Assembly (NCBI GenBank): GCA_019914995.1
Contig: CM034144.1
Coordinates: 2,945,489 to 3,009,488, forward strand
Length of the DNA: 64,000 nucleotides
Direction of reading: 5' to 3'
DNA from: Acanthochlamys bracteata
Lineage: Eukaryota > Streptophyta > Magnoliopsida > Pandanales > Velloziaceae
Shown here: one piece after another, positions 11,899 to 22,015 of the stretch
Layout: every line of letters starts with the position of its first letter
Position numbering within the stretch: position 1 is the stretch's first letter
Made by a program: the position numbers and the translations under genes
Notes under the pieces: model-generated
What the model was told of the DNA's origin: nothing
The model's input: only the letters and a program-made list of their open reading frames with translations
Database searches by the model: none

Positions 11899-12188
11899 TC
11901 AAGGGAGAGAGTGAATGCGAGCGAATGGATGTGGCATGGGTAGGTAAGAAGCGGGATATATGCATATAATTTATTAAACTTGTTAAGGATAATATAGTCA
12001 TTTCAACTGGTAAAATAAATAAGCGGCGCGCTGTTTGTTTGAAAAAGCAGCGGTTAGTTGCTTATTTTTTGGGGCACAAAAAGCAGCTTAATTTGCTCAA
12101 AAGTATCCGTTGCCAGACATAAACTTTACTGTTACGTGCTTTTTTTTAACTAAAAGCACCAAAATAGTGTTGCAAAACATGGCTTGAG

Positions 12189-13039
12189 TCACATTTTCAT
12201 GATCCAGTTTTTTCTAATGGAAGCCAACATCTCAAAGAATTTATAGTGAAAATTTGAGCAAATTATATCAACTAAAGAAGTTTAGAAAATTCATGTAAGT
12301 GGTTAAACAAATTTAGTTACCGAATAAATATAGCAATGATATCTACTCGTGTTCGAACCTGCTTATGGTTTTCCAAATGTGCCAACTAGTTGCATGTGTA
12401 TTCAGAAGTTGCAAGACATCTCTAGATGAGGTTTAGAATATTTATATGTAGATTTTGTAAAGAATATTGGAGATATTTAGCACTATCTTCAACTTTAAAT
12501 CATCATATATTGGCCATTCATTTAAATTTTGATCTGATCACTATATGCAGATTACAGAGAGAATTATAAAGATTATTTGTATGCAAAGATATCGTACTAG
12601 TCATTAGGAGATATTAGCCAAATAATTCCCATGACATCGTAGTCAAAGCTCTACAAAGCACTTGGAGCCATTGGATGAGTTTGCAACTTCGATTGACGTC
12701 CGATTCATTTCAAACTTTGAAGAGGTGTTCAGAGATTTAGTAGAAAACATCCACATTAGTAAGTTCGGGCCAGCAACGTAAACAAAATATAGAAAACTTC
12801 AGTAGAAGAAACCCTATGGCGAGAAACCTTTATACTAGCCATTTTTTTTCCTTGACATTTTATTCTTCCTTGTCATTGGAAGCTTGCTCCTTTGATGCAT
12901 ATTTAATCCTTAGATTAAACTAGAAGACACTATATATATTTAAACTAAAGAGAAAAATAAAAAGACACCAACCAGTGCACTTAACCAATTTGAAAAAGTT
13001 CACTCTCAAGAAGAGAACCCTTATACCAAGAGCTTATAT
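12189..13039. other. Unassigned intergenic DNA
   Basis: No supported gene or RNA. The first 100 bases continue the sequence interrupted at 8423. Confidence 0.45.
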
Positions 13040-13700
13040 TGAGTTTATTATTCTCTTTAATTTTGTTGTGTGATTCCTTTGTGCTTTGTGAGATTAGACT
13101 TTGTTGTAAGAAGGATCACTGTGCTATATTCGAGCTTGTGACTTTGAGAGATGGTTGTAAGAGAAGTTGCGAGTTTCTAGGTAGTTTAGCATCTATTATA
13201 GGCATTTGTGAAGGCGTTAACATTGCAGCTAGAGGGACTTTGCGAAATCTAGAAGGTTATCATATTGTCTTTGTGAGGAGACTCGTTTTAAGGCGGAGGC
13301 ATTTTACAAAACATCAAATCTCGACAATTATGAGTTGAATTAATGTTAGTTGATTTTAATTGAAGAACAAATGACTTGAACTTAAGTACTACGTTTTCGA
13401 ACCATGTGACAATATTTGTGTGCTATCTAATTTTCATATCTTAGCTCGTGTTGTTTTGTTTAAATTTTTGTTTTGCTAATAGTTTTGGTGCATGTTATTT
13501 TTTAATATTCAGCTATGCATCAGCAATCTTACAGTTGACTGATTGCTAACTATTTAGTGAGCGCATTGTGAATAGATAACGTCTTTGTTTTAAACTTTTC
13601 ATAACTCAATTCACCTCTTTCTTAAGTTGATATTGCCGCAGGTTCTATTAACTTTTTAATAAAGTTCATTTCAATAAAGTTAAATTTTAGGTTTCTACAT
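13040..13700. mobile_element. LTR relic (SIRE/Maximus-like), copy 1
   Basis: The stretch shares an ordered series of blocks with 44220-44830: CCTTTGTGCTTT, TTGCGAGTTT, GAGGAGACTCG and a terminal CATAACTCAATTCAC followed by CTCTT. That last string resembles the end region of SIRE/Maximus copia LTRs. The open frame at 13039-13338 is an accident of this LTR. No internal retrotransposon domain adjoins it. Confidence 0.55.
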
Positions 13701-14299
13701 TCCTTTTTATGCCTTAATTCATTCAATGCATTTCCTTCGTTATCACGTTCATATTGTCTATCTTTAATGCATATCTATTTTCAAGTTAAGAAAGGGGAAG
13801 ACAATAACGAATGCCGCCAAGTGGTGCAGTGACAATTATTGCCTAACATATGTTCCTTTGGCTTCGTTAGAACTCCTGACTCCTAAGTTTTATTAATTGA
13901 AGCTTGAAGGAATATTTATCCGATCTTGATCTGGTTTGTCGAGTGGGCCTCTCCTCCACAAATGAAGGGAAGAAAACACGTAGTCATATGTTCTAGTTTC
14001 AGGTAAGCACGCCAAAATTTAATGGAGCTGAAGTGTTGAAATTGAGCGAGGTACAACTTTTACTCATATTCAACTACAAACAGCAAGTTGCAACGTAGCT
14101 GGAAGCTCTACTCCAGACTGGGAATTAAGCTTTAAGCAATCTCTATCAACATTGAAATCAAAACTTTTCAATAAAATTCATGGGTACGTGTATTCCAAGA
14201 TTTTCGTTGAAACAAAGAATTTCCATCACTTCCATACAGGTGTACTTTCACGGAAGCTCCTGAGCAAACTCATACAACAGTGACTTTGTTACAGACAAT
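13701..14299. other. Unassigned, downstream of the TORTIFOLIA1-like gene
   Basis: No gene or element terminus recognised. The right part could include the transcript end of the minus-strand gene. Confidence 0.4.
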
Positions 14300-14700
14300 A
14301 CCGTAATCACATGTGCAACACAAGAAGGATCCTCAGTGCTCTTTCCTCACAGTGGACTTCGTCAGTTTCAGCATGCCGGTAGATTGACTATGTACATGAA
14401 AAGAACAGCACGAGTGTTGGGAAACAGGACTTCCTCTTGTATGAATGAGGAAAACATGTACAAAGCTTTGTTTGGCGAACAATGCTTGAAGATACAAGCA
14501 CCAACTGCCTTCACATCCAAGTGACATGCCAGGACAAAGTTTACAGGGAGATATGGATAACAAAACCTGATCCCTTGCAGAAGAATACCTACTCTCACGC
14601 TCAAATACCCTCCTGCTCGCCAAGGAAGTATCATAAATGGTTCTCCCATACTGTGTAGATCAGAAATGGAAAGGAACAATCATACCAAGAAGTAGACAAA
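14300..14700 (-). other. Possible 3' untranslated exon of the TORTIFOLIA1-like gene
   Basis: Just after the stop codon of the minus-strand gene there is a donor-like AAG followed by GTAAAA (exon end 14819). This denser, less AT-rich block lies a few hundred bases further on and holds two overlapping minus-strand open frames (14333-14623, 14368-14679) with no family resemblance. A spliced 3' UTR would explain it. It could also be plain downstream DNA. Confidence 0.3.
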
Positions 14701-14821
14701 TACAAAAAGAAACCATAAATGATACAAAATCAATGAGCACAAAGCAGAATGTGATCAATCAAGCAGCTTATAGGGAATACTGATGTATACAAGTGAAGAA
14801 AAAAATGATGATTTTTACCTT

Positions 14822-17800
14822 TTATTTCTGAGAGGACTCATCTTCCACCTTGATATCAGTAAGCCTTACTTCTGTGTTTGGGTCAGAACCTTTGAGTATC
14901 TTACTTGCAGTGATCTCTTCACTCACTATCGATTGAGGAGTGAACTCTGCTAATGGATTTGCAACAAATCTACCATGGGCTCCAAACCTTCTCTTATCCC
15001 ACTTGTTACCATCACTACCACCTTTTTCATTTAAGGTTCTCATAGCTGCTGAAATCGGGTCTCCAGATAATGAAAGTTGAGAAGCGTATCTGCCTTCTGT
15101 TTTTCTCCAAAATTTGGGGCTTAAGAACTCAGTACCAGGTAAGCTGCAGCATGTAATATCTTGGTCATTTGGAACTCTTCCAGAAGAAATAGCCAGGCCG
15201 AGAGAAATCTCGTTCAGTGCCCTCTCCAAGCCATGAACTCTTGCCTCCAGTGAACTTATGCTGTTTTGGGAGTTCCCTATAAATCTCTGGCATTTGTACA
15301 AAGCAAAAAACTAATTTCAGCACAAATAGTAACAAGAGAAGACTTCCTAAACATAAAATTTGCAGATAGTCAAGAACATCAAATTTATTTGAAACATTCT
15401 ATATCTATTTCTTGCAATAGCAATATGCTCCATAAGCACATGTTCTTCATACACACCTACTCCTATGGTGAATTTGAATTGGCCTGCGTCTATGCAGTGC
15501 ACCTCTTTTTAGATAGAACTCTCACCAGTAGTTATCATGTACATACATGATCAAGACACCAAAGGTTAATGTATAAAAGATAGGCATTGTGCCTTTCAAA
15601 AAAAGAAGAAGAAGACGAACTTAAATTACAAATAAGACCCCCAAGTGATCAGAATAAGCATTCAGTATTACGGAAACACCAGGCAGTTTCTATGATTACT
15701 GAATCTAGAGATGAAGCATTTTCTCCAACATTCTTTAAGCCTATTGTAGGGTTAATTGCGGTATATATTATGAAGCCTCTTAATATAAACTAGTATGTGA
15801 ATTTGGAATATTGGCACCAGTTTCAGACGAAAAGTAAATGGGCTTTTTATTAGGAAAGACAAGATCTTGATGCTTCAACTAATTTGAGGCTTTGACAGGT
15901 CCCTACACCTACATGAAGATTTGGATAATTAGACATTAAGATTACTATTGAATCATGTGTGAACAAAGGAAGAGCCCCTTACTTAGGCTGAGAAAATGAA
16001 CACAGGAAAGGGCTGCAACTGGACCTTTCACCAGAAAATGGGGAAGTTGTCAAAAGGATTTGTGCAGCATGACAATGCAATTATGATTACATCATGTTCA
16101 AAATTTGATATAATAGCCAGTTACAGCATACTTAGGATTTACTTCTTACAGTATGTGATTGGGAAAGAAACTTAATCTATTTAACACGTGATCAGCTAGT
16201 CCATCGGTTCTAGACTAGAACAGAAAGATGAACGAACTGTGGTTCTGATTCTCTACTTTCATATACAGGTAACATGCACCTATATATAACACTTCTCAAG
16301 CTGGTGCACTAGATTTCGTATCCAAACCTCTGGACCAGAATGCTTATATTAGGTCAAGCTGGTGGAGGCAGTACGCAGCTCTTGGACAGAGAAATTTATA
16401 TATGAATGTGCCCGAATGTCTACAAAGACAGCCATTTTTACTAAGGCATCAGACATTATCGACTCATGAAACACACCTTGAGCATACTAAATTCAACTTG
16501 CTCTTCCTAAGTCATCTACATAATAACAACATGCAAGAAGAAAGCAAGTTTGTGTTATCTAACCACATGAACGAGCAGTAACCAAATAAAGTACCAGAAG
16601 ATGGTAGGTAGGAAGTATATGAGTAAACGAACTTTAATAACAACATGCAAGGAGAAAGCAAGTTTGTGTTATCTAACCACATGAACAAGTAGTAACCAAA
16701 CAAAATGAAAGAAGTATGTACGCAAAGATGGTAGGTAGGAAATGTAGGAGTAAGCAAAGTTTAATAATAGTTCACAAACAAGATGGTCATTATACTGTAA
16801 AAGAACCCATAATCTTGTCCCTAGGGCTCCAAAGTTCTCCTAAGGCTCGAATTCTTTGTCATCAATTTTCAAGATCCATAACACCGTACCAGTTGGCAAG
16901 CAGATGCAGCAGTAATGTTTTACAAACAAATAACAGCAATCCCAGACATAAAGACAAATCGTAATTCAAAAGCCATTTTTGACATTCACTAAACACATGC
17001 CATTTCAAAAGCATGTAAACGAAGCCTGGATGATGCAAGAGACAGGAATTATTATAAGGAAAATTATCGATCTTTAAGAAGTATAAAATACCTGAAGCAG
17101 ATCTAACAGACTAGCCTGCTGGTTTTCGATCTGAACTAACTGCATACGGACCAGCGACAGATCCCTCTCACCATCCTTTTCACTTGCATAGAATTCATTG
17201 GTTGTTCCTTTGGATTCAGAGTCCAACCTCCCTTTTTCTTGGACTGGAGCTATACGTGAATTGGACTTTAAACCACCCAACTTGCCAGATTTATCTTCAA
17301 TACCTTTATCATATAGAGTATGTTTTCTCTCCATGTTAGACTTTGTATCATCCTCTGTCCCCTCTAAATCATTGGTTATCTCTTCACATGACCCCTTGAA
17401 TGCTGCAGCATGAGGAACAGCGATCTCAATCTTCCAGGCAGAATTTCTCTTCTTATCCATCTTTCTTGACGGAGGAGGCACACCCTTTCGGACACTGTGA
17501 ATAGGTGATGCTACTGGAGGAGGTGATCTACTAACTAACAATCTGCTCCTCCTCCTCATCGTTGGTGGTGACTCATAACAAATTGTACTAGAACCTCTTG
17601 AGCTGTTAGAAAATCGGCAATCACTGATGCTCCTCTCTGATGACCCAAAAAAGTTTCCAAGATTTAGCTTCAAAGATAATCAAAACACAAAGATTTAAAC
17701 TTACCCGATGCCCACTTAGTACCTCCATAGTATATTTATGTGATAGTAAGAGAGCAAGCAAGAGAATATATACATTTCAAGAAATGCATCAATTTATTCT

Positions 17801-18839
17801 AACCTCTACAAATTGAACTGGAATTGAATGGAGAAGAAGGATGGAGTTGTGTCTTTGTTTCTTCCTCGACTGCCACAGGGATATCGTTCCATACCTCCAG
17901 CATCCGGGTCATTGATTCTCTAACGATTTTCACCTATACAAACAAAATTACCAAGAATGAAGAATTAAACAAGATCTATCCAATCACATCAAACAGATCC
18001 AACAAAGAGATCAAACTGACCTTGTCGAACTTGCGTGATTCAAAAGATGAGATGCAAGAAGTCTTGAGATCTCCCAACATATCCCTTTCAGCTACTGCCA
18101 CTTTGGACAGAGCCTCAGCAGCAGCCTTTCGTGCCGACCAATCCTCACTAGCGAGGAACTCAACCAGGCATGGCACAAGCGCGCCGAGCAATGGCGCATT
18201 CCCCGCCCCACCCGCTTCCGCCACACTTCCCAGAAGCGTTAGCAATGCCGGCTTCGCCTTGAATGCCGGGCTCCGAAGCAGTTTAAGCAACCGCCCGAGA
18301 AGCCGCTGAAGTTGATGCGGCAAATCAGGGCAACAAGAACAATCTTTTACTGAAGCCGCATCGATAGCAGCGGCGAGCGTCAGCGCGGCGGCGGCTTGCG
18401 CAGGGGAATCCTGTTCTTGTAGCAATGCTTGAATCAATGGAGGCAGAAAAGTAGAAGTAAATGAAGAAGGGTGAGCGGAGGCAATGGAGCGAGCGGCGTC
18501 AGCACAAGCGGCACGGACAGAAGAGTCAGGATCACGGAGTCGTCGGAGAGCGGCGGAAAGCATTCGCGGAAGATGCGGAGCGGTTGTTTGAAGAGGCAAC
18601 GAAGAAGAGAGAAGAGAAAGCAGCCGAATAGAGTGGCGGCGGAGCGGAGTCTTATCGGTGGGGCGGGCATCAGAGATTGCAGAAATGAACGGAGGTAGTG
18701 ATTCTGGAACAAGAGAGCGAGCCATTGCGTCGAGCTCTGAAGCTGCCATTGATTCTGTGTCACGATCGGAGAGACGGTTCATACACTCGTTCACTCTCTG
18801 CCGGACTCTGTCGGCGCCACCACCGCCTCTGCGCGTCAT
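14822..18839 (-). CDS. TOR1L: TORTIFOLIA1-like (SPIRAL2-type) microtubule-associated protein
   Basis: Plant microtubule-associated protein of the TOR1/SPIRAL2 family, which binds cortical microtubules and affects their dynamics and directional cell growth. Coding exons on the minus strand are 18839-18021, 17933-17804, 17636-17092 and 15286-14822. All junctions are GT-AG and in phase, giving 652 residues, close to the roughly 600-residue TOR1-like members. Residues 1-273 form HEAT-like helical repeats, including PTDKTPLRRHSIRLLSLL. Exon 2 opens VKIVRESMTRMLEVWNDIP, the family's continuation of KFDK. Residues about 341-380 are Arg/Lys/Pro-rich, as in microtubule-binding linkers. IENQQASLLDLLQ runs across the exon 3-4 junction into a coiled-coil stretch (EARVHGLERALNEISLGLA). 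SLPGTEFLSPKFWRKTEGR (about 547-565) is the conserved C-terminal block. The ATG at 18839 is the first in frame and starts MTRRGGGG. Confidence 0.95.
16521..16760. repeat. 114-bp tandem duplication in the large intron
   Basis: The block TAATAACAACATGCAAG at 16521 recurs at 16635, with shared GCAAGTTTGTGTTATCTAAC and GATGGTAGGTAGGAA. It lies within the 1.8-kb intron (15287-17091) of the TORTIFOLIA1-like gene. Noncoding, diverged by several substitutions. Confidence 0.9.
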
Positions 18840-19028
18840 TGTTGATTATATGGTGTGTCCTTCTGTTTTTGGTTCTAGAGAAGAGAAAGTTTGGGTGCTA
18901 TGTCGGTGACGGTCTTAACTTTTTTGTTCTTAGAAGTTTTAACTAGAGCTTCCCTGCTTGATTGCTGAAGAGAGAAGGTAGGTGACCGGTGGTTAAATGC
19001 AGAGAGAAAGAACGAAAAAGAGAAGTGG

Positions 19029-19037
19029 TTTATAAAT
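19029..19037 (-). promoter_or_regulatory. Candidate TATA box of the TORTIFOLIA1-like gene
   Basis: The minus strand reads CCATTTATAAACC about 190 bases upstream of the ATG, followed by a TC-rich tract (CTTCTCTTTTTCG) typical of plant transcription starts. This would give a 5' UTR of roughly 160 bases. It is inferred from position and consensus only. Confidence 0.4.
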
Positions 19038-19059
19038 GGACAGAGAAAGGTGGTGGTGC

Positions 19060-19416
19060 TGTCGGACTGAATATAAAAATATTTTTTAAAAATACATTGT
19101 CAAACAGTCCCGAGTTAGACTAACAAAATCGTACTGGTAAATACTTCGTCGTAACTTGACAAAATATTTACGGTATTTGACCAATAGTCGTTTTATTGGC
19201 TGTGCTTAGTCCACCGTAGTTAGTTTTATTGAGTTATTCGTTACGCATAATTAACTTTCAGAAATTTTTAGGAAAAAAAGCATGGTTTGTCAAACGTTGA
19301 TCTACACTGTGTTTTATGGATTCAGCGTTAAATGCTCCTTTTAGTTTCAGGCACCCTTAAGATGACATTAGTAGATCAATAATGTGAATTACGAATTCAA
19401 TGAAAAAATTAACAAA
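19060..19416. other. Upstream region of the TORTIFOLIA1-like gene
   Basis: No element or further gene recognised. This is the short interval between the promoter region and the hAT MITE at 19425. Confidence 0.4.
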
Positions 19417-19424
19417 GATGACAT

Positions 19425-20023
19425 TATAGTTATAAAAATCGGACCAACCCGCTCGAATCGATGAATTAACAATACAACTATTTATGCAATCAATCCATTT
19501 TGATTCGCTTCAACTCGCTCTAAACTGCTTCAACCAGTCGATCCGTTTGTCCGAATCAAAACAGATTAAACTAAATTTTAAAAAAATTAAATTTTATAAT
19601 ATATTTAATACAAAAATAATTATTAGTAACTTTATATTGAAAAATAATATATAGTTTAGATTTTGTATTTGGATGTGATAATATAAAAGAATAAGCTTGT
19701 TATGTTTCATTTATAAATATTTATTATTAGTAATTTTTTAGTTTTTATAACTTATATTGTTAATTCTATTAAATTATAAGAAAAATAATAATATGATTTT
19801 AAAACAAAGAATTCTTTTTTAAATTTATGATCTAAATATTTTTTTTTGCTCTTCTATATCTTTTTAATTAGTTTATTTTTTTCTGTGCCTTCTAACAAAG
19901 AAAAATAATAAACTTTTTCGCTGTCATCAACGCTTTAATATTCTTAACCTAGCAGGTTAAGCCACGACCCGTTGACCTGAACAATATTTCGGTTCAATAT
20001 CTAGTCGGATTTTTACAACTATA
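19425..20023. mobile_element. hAT-type MITE, 599 bp
   Basis: Terminal inverted repeats are TATAGTTATAAAAATCGGAC at the left and, reverse-complemented, TATAGTTGTAAAAATCCGAC at the right. The flanking 8-bp target-site duplication is GATGACAT (19417-19424) and GATAACAT (20024-20031), with one mismatch. The interior is AT-rich and noncoding. It lies about 0.4 kb upstream of the TORTIFOLIA1-like promoter. Confidence 0.85.
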
Positions 20024-20132
20024 GATAACATGAGCAGGCATAGTAATCCATTATTACTTGGCCAGTTTCTCCTCTCCGAGCTCCTTATCCAGCTAAAACC
20101 AAGCCAGCGTAGGATAACTAGCGAAAATCTTG

Positions 20133-20392
20133 AGTATGTTTATCAAGCATATTCGGTAAATTTTTAAAAAGATTGATAGAAGATGTGCTTCTACATTCAT
20201 ATAATTAAGGAATATTTATTAGGGGCCTAACAGTTTGGCTCAATCACAAAAAAAAAAGGTAAAAAAGGAAAAAATAGAGAAAAAGTTGTGTACTATTTGA
20301 TCTCAAAAATCCAATCAATATTGGATGAACCGTAATAGCAAAGCTTAATTTTATTAACATCTAAATTATTTTTACCAAGCTCGATAAACATG
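20133..20392. mobile_element. Probable hAT-type MITE, about 260 bp
   Basis: The left end reads TATGTTTATCAAGC and the reverse complement of the right end reads CATGTTTATCGAGC. The flanks ATCTTGAG and GTTTGAAG match at 5 of 8 positions, so the target-site duplication is weak. Noncoding. Confidence 0.5.
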
Positions 20393-21179
20393 GTTTGAAG
20401 CCGTTCAATTACTCTCAAATATATCCTATCCATCTTGTGTAAATCAAAACACAAATAAATATTTAATCAAACAAAATACTGAAAGCAAAAAAAGTTTAAG
20501 AAGAAAATCACCAATCTCCAGCTATAGCCAATTATTTCTCTTTCTATAGTTTTTGCAACTTAATGAGTTCCTCCAACACAACAACAACTCACTATAATGA
20601 TAATGGAGTATCTTTTTTGAATTATTTGTGTTGGATATCCAAATTAATACTATTTAGAAAAAGTAAAATAATTTCTCCCATTAAAAAAAACTACCTCCGT
20701 AATATGGTAATTATCAAATAACTATATAAAATAACTATTCAATTAATACACATAACGTAATAACTACTACATAATAGGATAATTACTATAAAAACTCTCA
20801 CTATTTTAATATTTCATAAGTTATGTCATATAAAAGTAAAGACTATAAAAAATATCTAACACTAAAAATATCCAATGTTATTCCACTTGGTATGAAATTT
20901 TATTTTATTATAATTACAATACAGTTATTTGGTATTATTTCTAAACAAAAAAATAAAATTACATGAATCATAACGGTAAGTCTTTTGTAAGTAAGTATTT
21001 TCTTCTATGTATTACAATATAATTTTTTTCTTTTGAATAAACTCATTACTTATGAATAAATTCCAAATGTTTATTCTGATTCCTCAAAATATTTTTCATT
21101 CTCAAATATAGATATATACAGATAGAAATGAGAAAACAAATTTAACACCAGAGTTTCATTATAGTGAAATTACTAGCAT
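20393..21179. other. AT-rich unassigned DNA
   Basis: No gene seen. It lies on the 3' side of the minus-strand copia remnant, where a decayed 3' LTR would be expected, but I could not identify LTR borders. Confidence 0.4.
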
Positions 21180-22015
21180 ATCAATTCATACAGTAAGTGA
21201 CAAATTAGAAGTAAATCTCATTTTCGCTACATAATTCTTAAACATTTCGGTAGCATGTCTTTTGTTAAAGGATCTATAATTATAAGCTCAGTATGAATGC
21301 GCTCGATTAGCACTTCATTTATTTTAATATGCTCTCTAATTGTTAAATACTTAGTATCGATGTGTTTGCTTTGACCTTCACTTTCGTTATTGTTAAAAAT
21401 TAACACAATAGTTGAATTGTCACAATATATCTTTAATAGTTTAGAGATAGACTCAACATTTCGAAACCCTTAAATGAAACTCCTTAGCCAAATACCTTGA
21501 AATGTAGCATCAAAATAAGAAACAAACTGAGTTTTCATATTAGAAATAGCAATTAGAGATTGTTTGCACTTATTCAAGATGTAACTACTTCAACAAGCAT
21601 GAAGATATACTTAAATGTTGACTTTCGAGAATCAACACAAACAGCAAGTCTGAATTTGAGTATCCAACAAGTTCCAAATGTCGAATCGTTTATATGTAAG
21701 TTGTAATTCTTAGTGACTCGAAGGTACCTCATGACCTTCTTTACAGCCTTCCAATGATCGAATGCTAGATTATTTTGATATCTTCCTAACATTCCAACTT
21801 CACATGCAATTTTAATCCTGGTATACACTTAAGCACAAATTAGGCTTCAATAGCTCAAACATACGAAATAATTTTCATTTGTTCCTTTTCAAATTCATTT
21901 TTAAGACATTAGTTCAAATTGAAATTATCGTCTTTCACTATGCGCGCAACACTAGGTGAACAAATTTTCATCCGAAATTTCTGAAGAATTTTAATCATAT
22001 AAGTTTCTTGAGATA
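21180..22015 (-). mobile_element. Ty1/copia retrotransposon remnant: end of reverse transcriptase and RNase H
   Basis: On the minus strand several frames together give typical copia polyprotein text: LSQETYINKILQKFRMK, then VGMLGRYQNNLAFDHWKAVK with KVMRYLRVTKNYNLH, CVDSRKSTFKYIFML, and the RNase H segment IYCDNST with SKHIDTKYLTIREHIK and DPLTKDMLPK. Multiple stops and frameshifts make it dead. The sequence breaks at 22015, exactly where the solo LTR begins, and the missing upstream part resumes at 24773. Confidence 0.9.

Larger units (their letters stand above)
8432..12180. mobile_element. hAT-like element, 3.75 kb, carrying gene exons
   Basis: The 8-bp string GGCTTGAG occurs directly before (8424-8431) and after (12181-12188) this segment, the size of a hAT target-site duplication. 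The left end reads GCTATGTTTGGCTAAGC, and the reverse complement of the right end reads ATGTTTTGCAACAC, or GCCATGTTTTGC if the shared GGC belongs to the terminal repeat. The duplication could therefore be only TTGAG. Both subterminal regions carry AAAGCTGCTTTT motifs. No hAT transposase (RNase H fold or dimerisation domain) is readable, so the element is non-autonomous. It contains a first-exon-like block at 11713-11898 and a last-exon-like block at 9587-9722, both on the minus strand, which suggests gene capture. Confidence 0.65.

Noticed and set aside
12345-12365. tRNA B-box-like GTTCGAAC
   Set aside because: No A box or cloverleaf pairing could be found around it.
13039-13338. 99-codon plus-strand frame
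   Set aside because: The same DNA recurs as an LTR relic at 44220-44830 with the frame not kept, so it is not coding.
14333-14679. Two minus-strand frames of 96 and 103 codons
   Set aside because: They overlap in different frames and neither resembles a known protein. The region is better read as possible untranslated sequence.
17824-18309. 161-codon plus-strand frame and other plus-strand frames at 18.4-18.9 kb
   Set aside because: They are antisense shadows of the GC-rich first exon of the TORTIFOLIA1-like gene.
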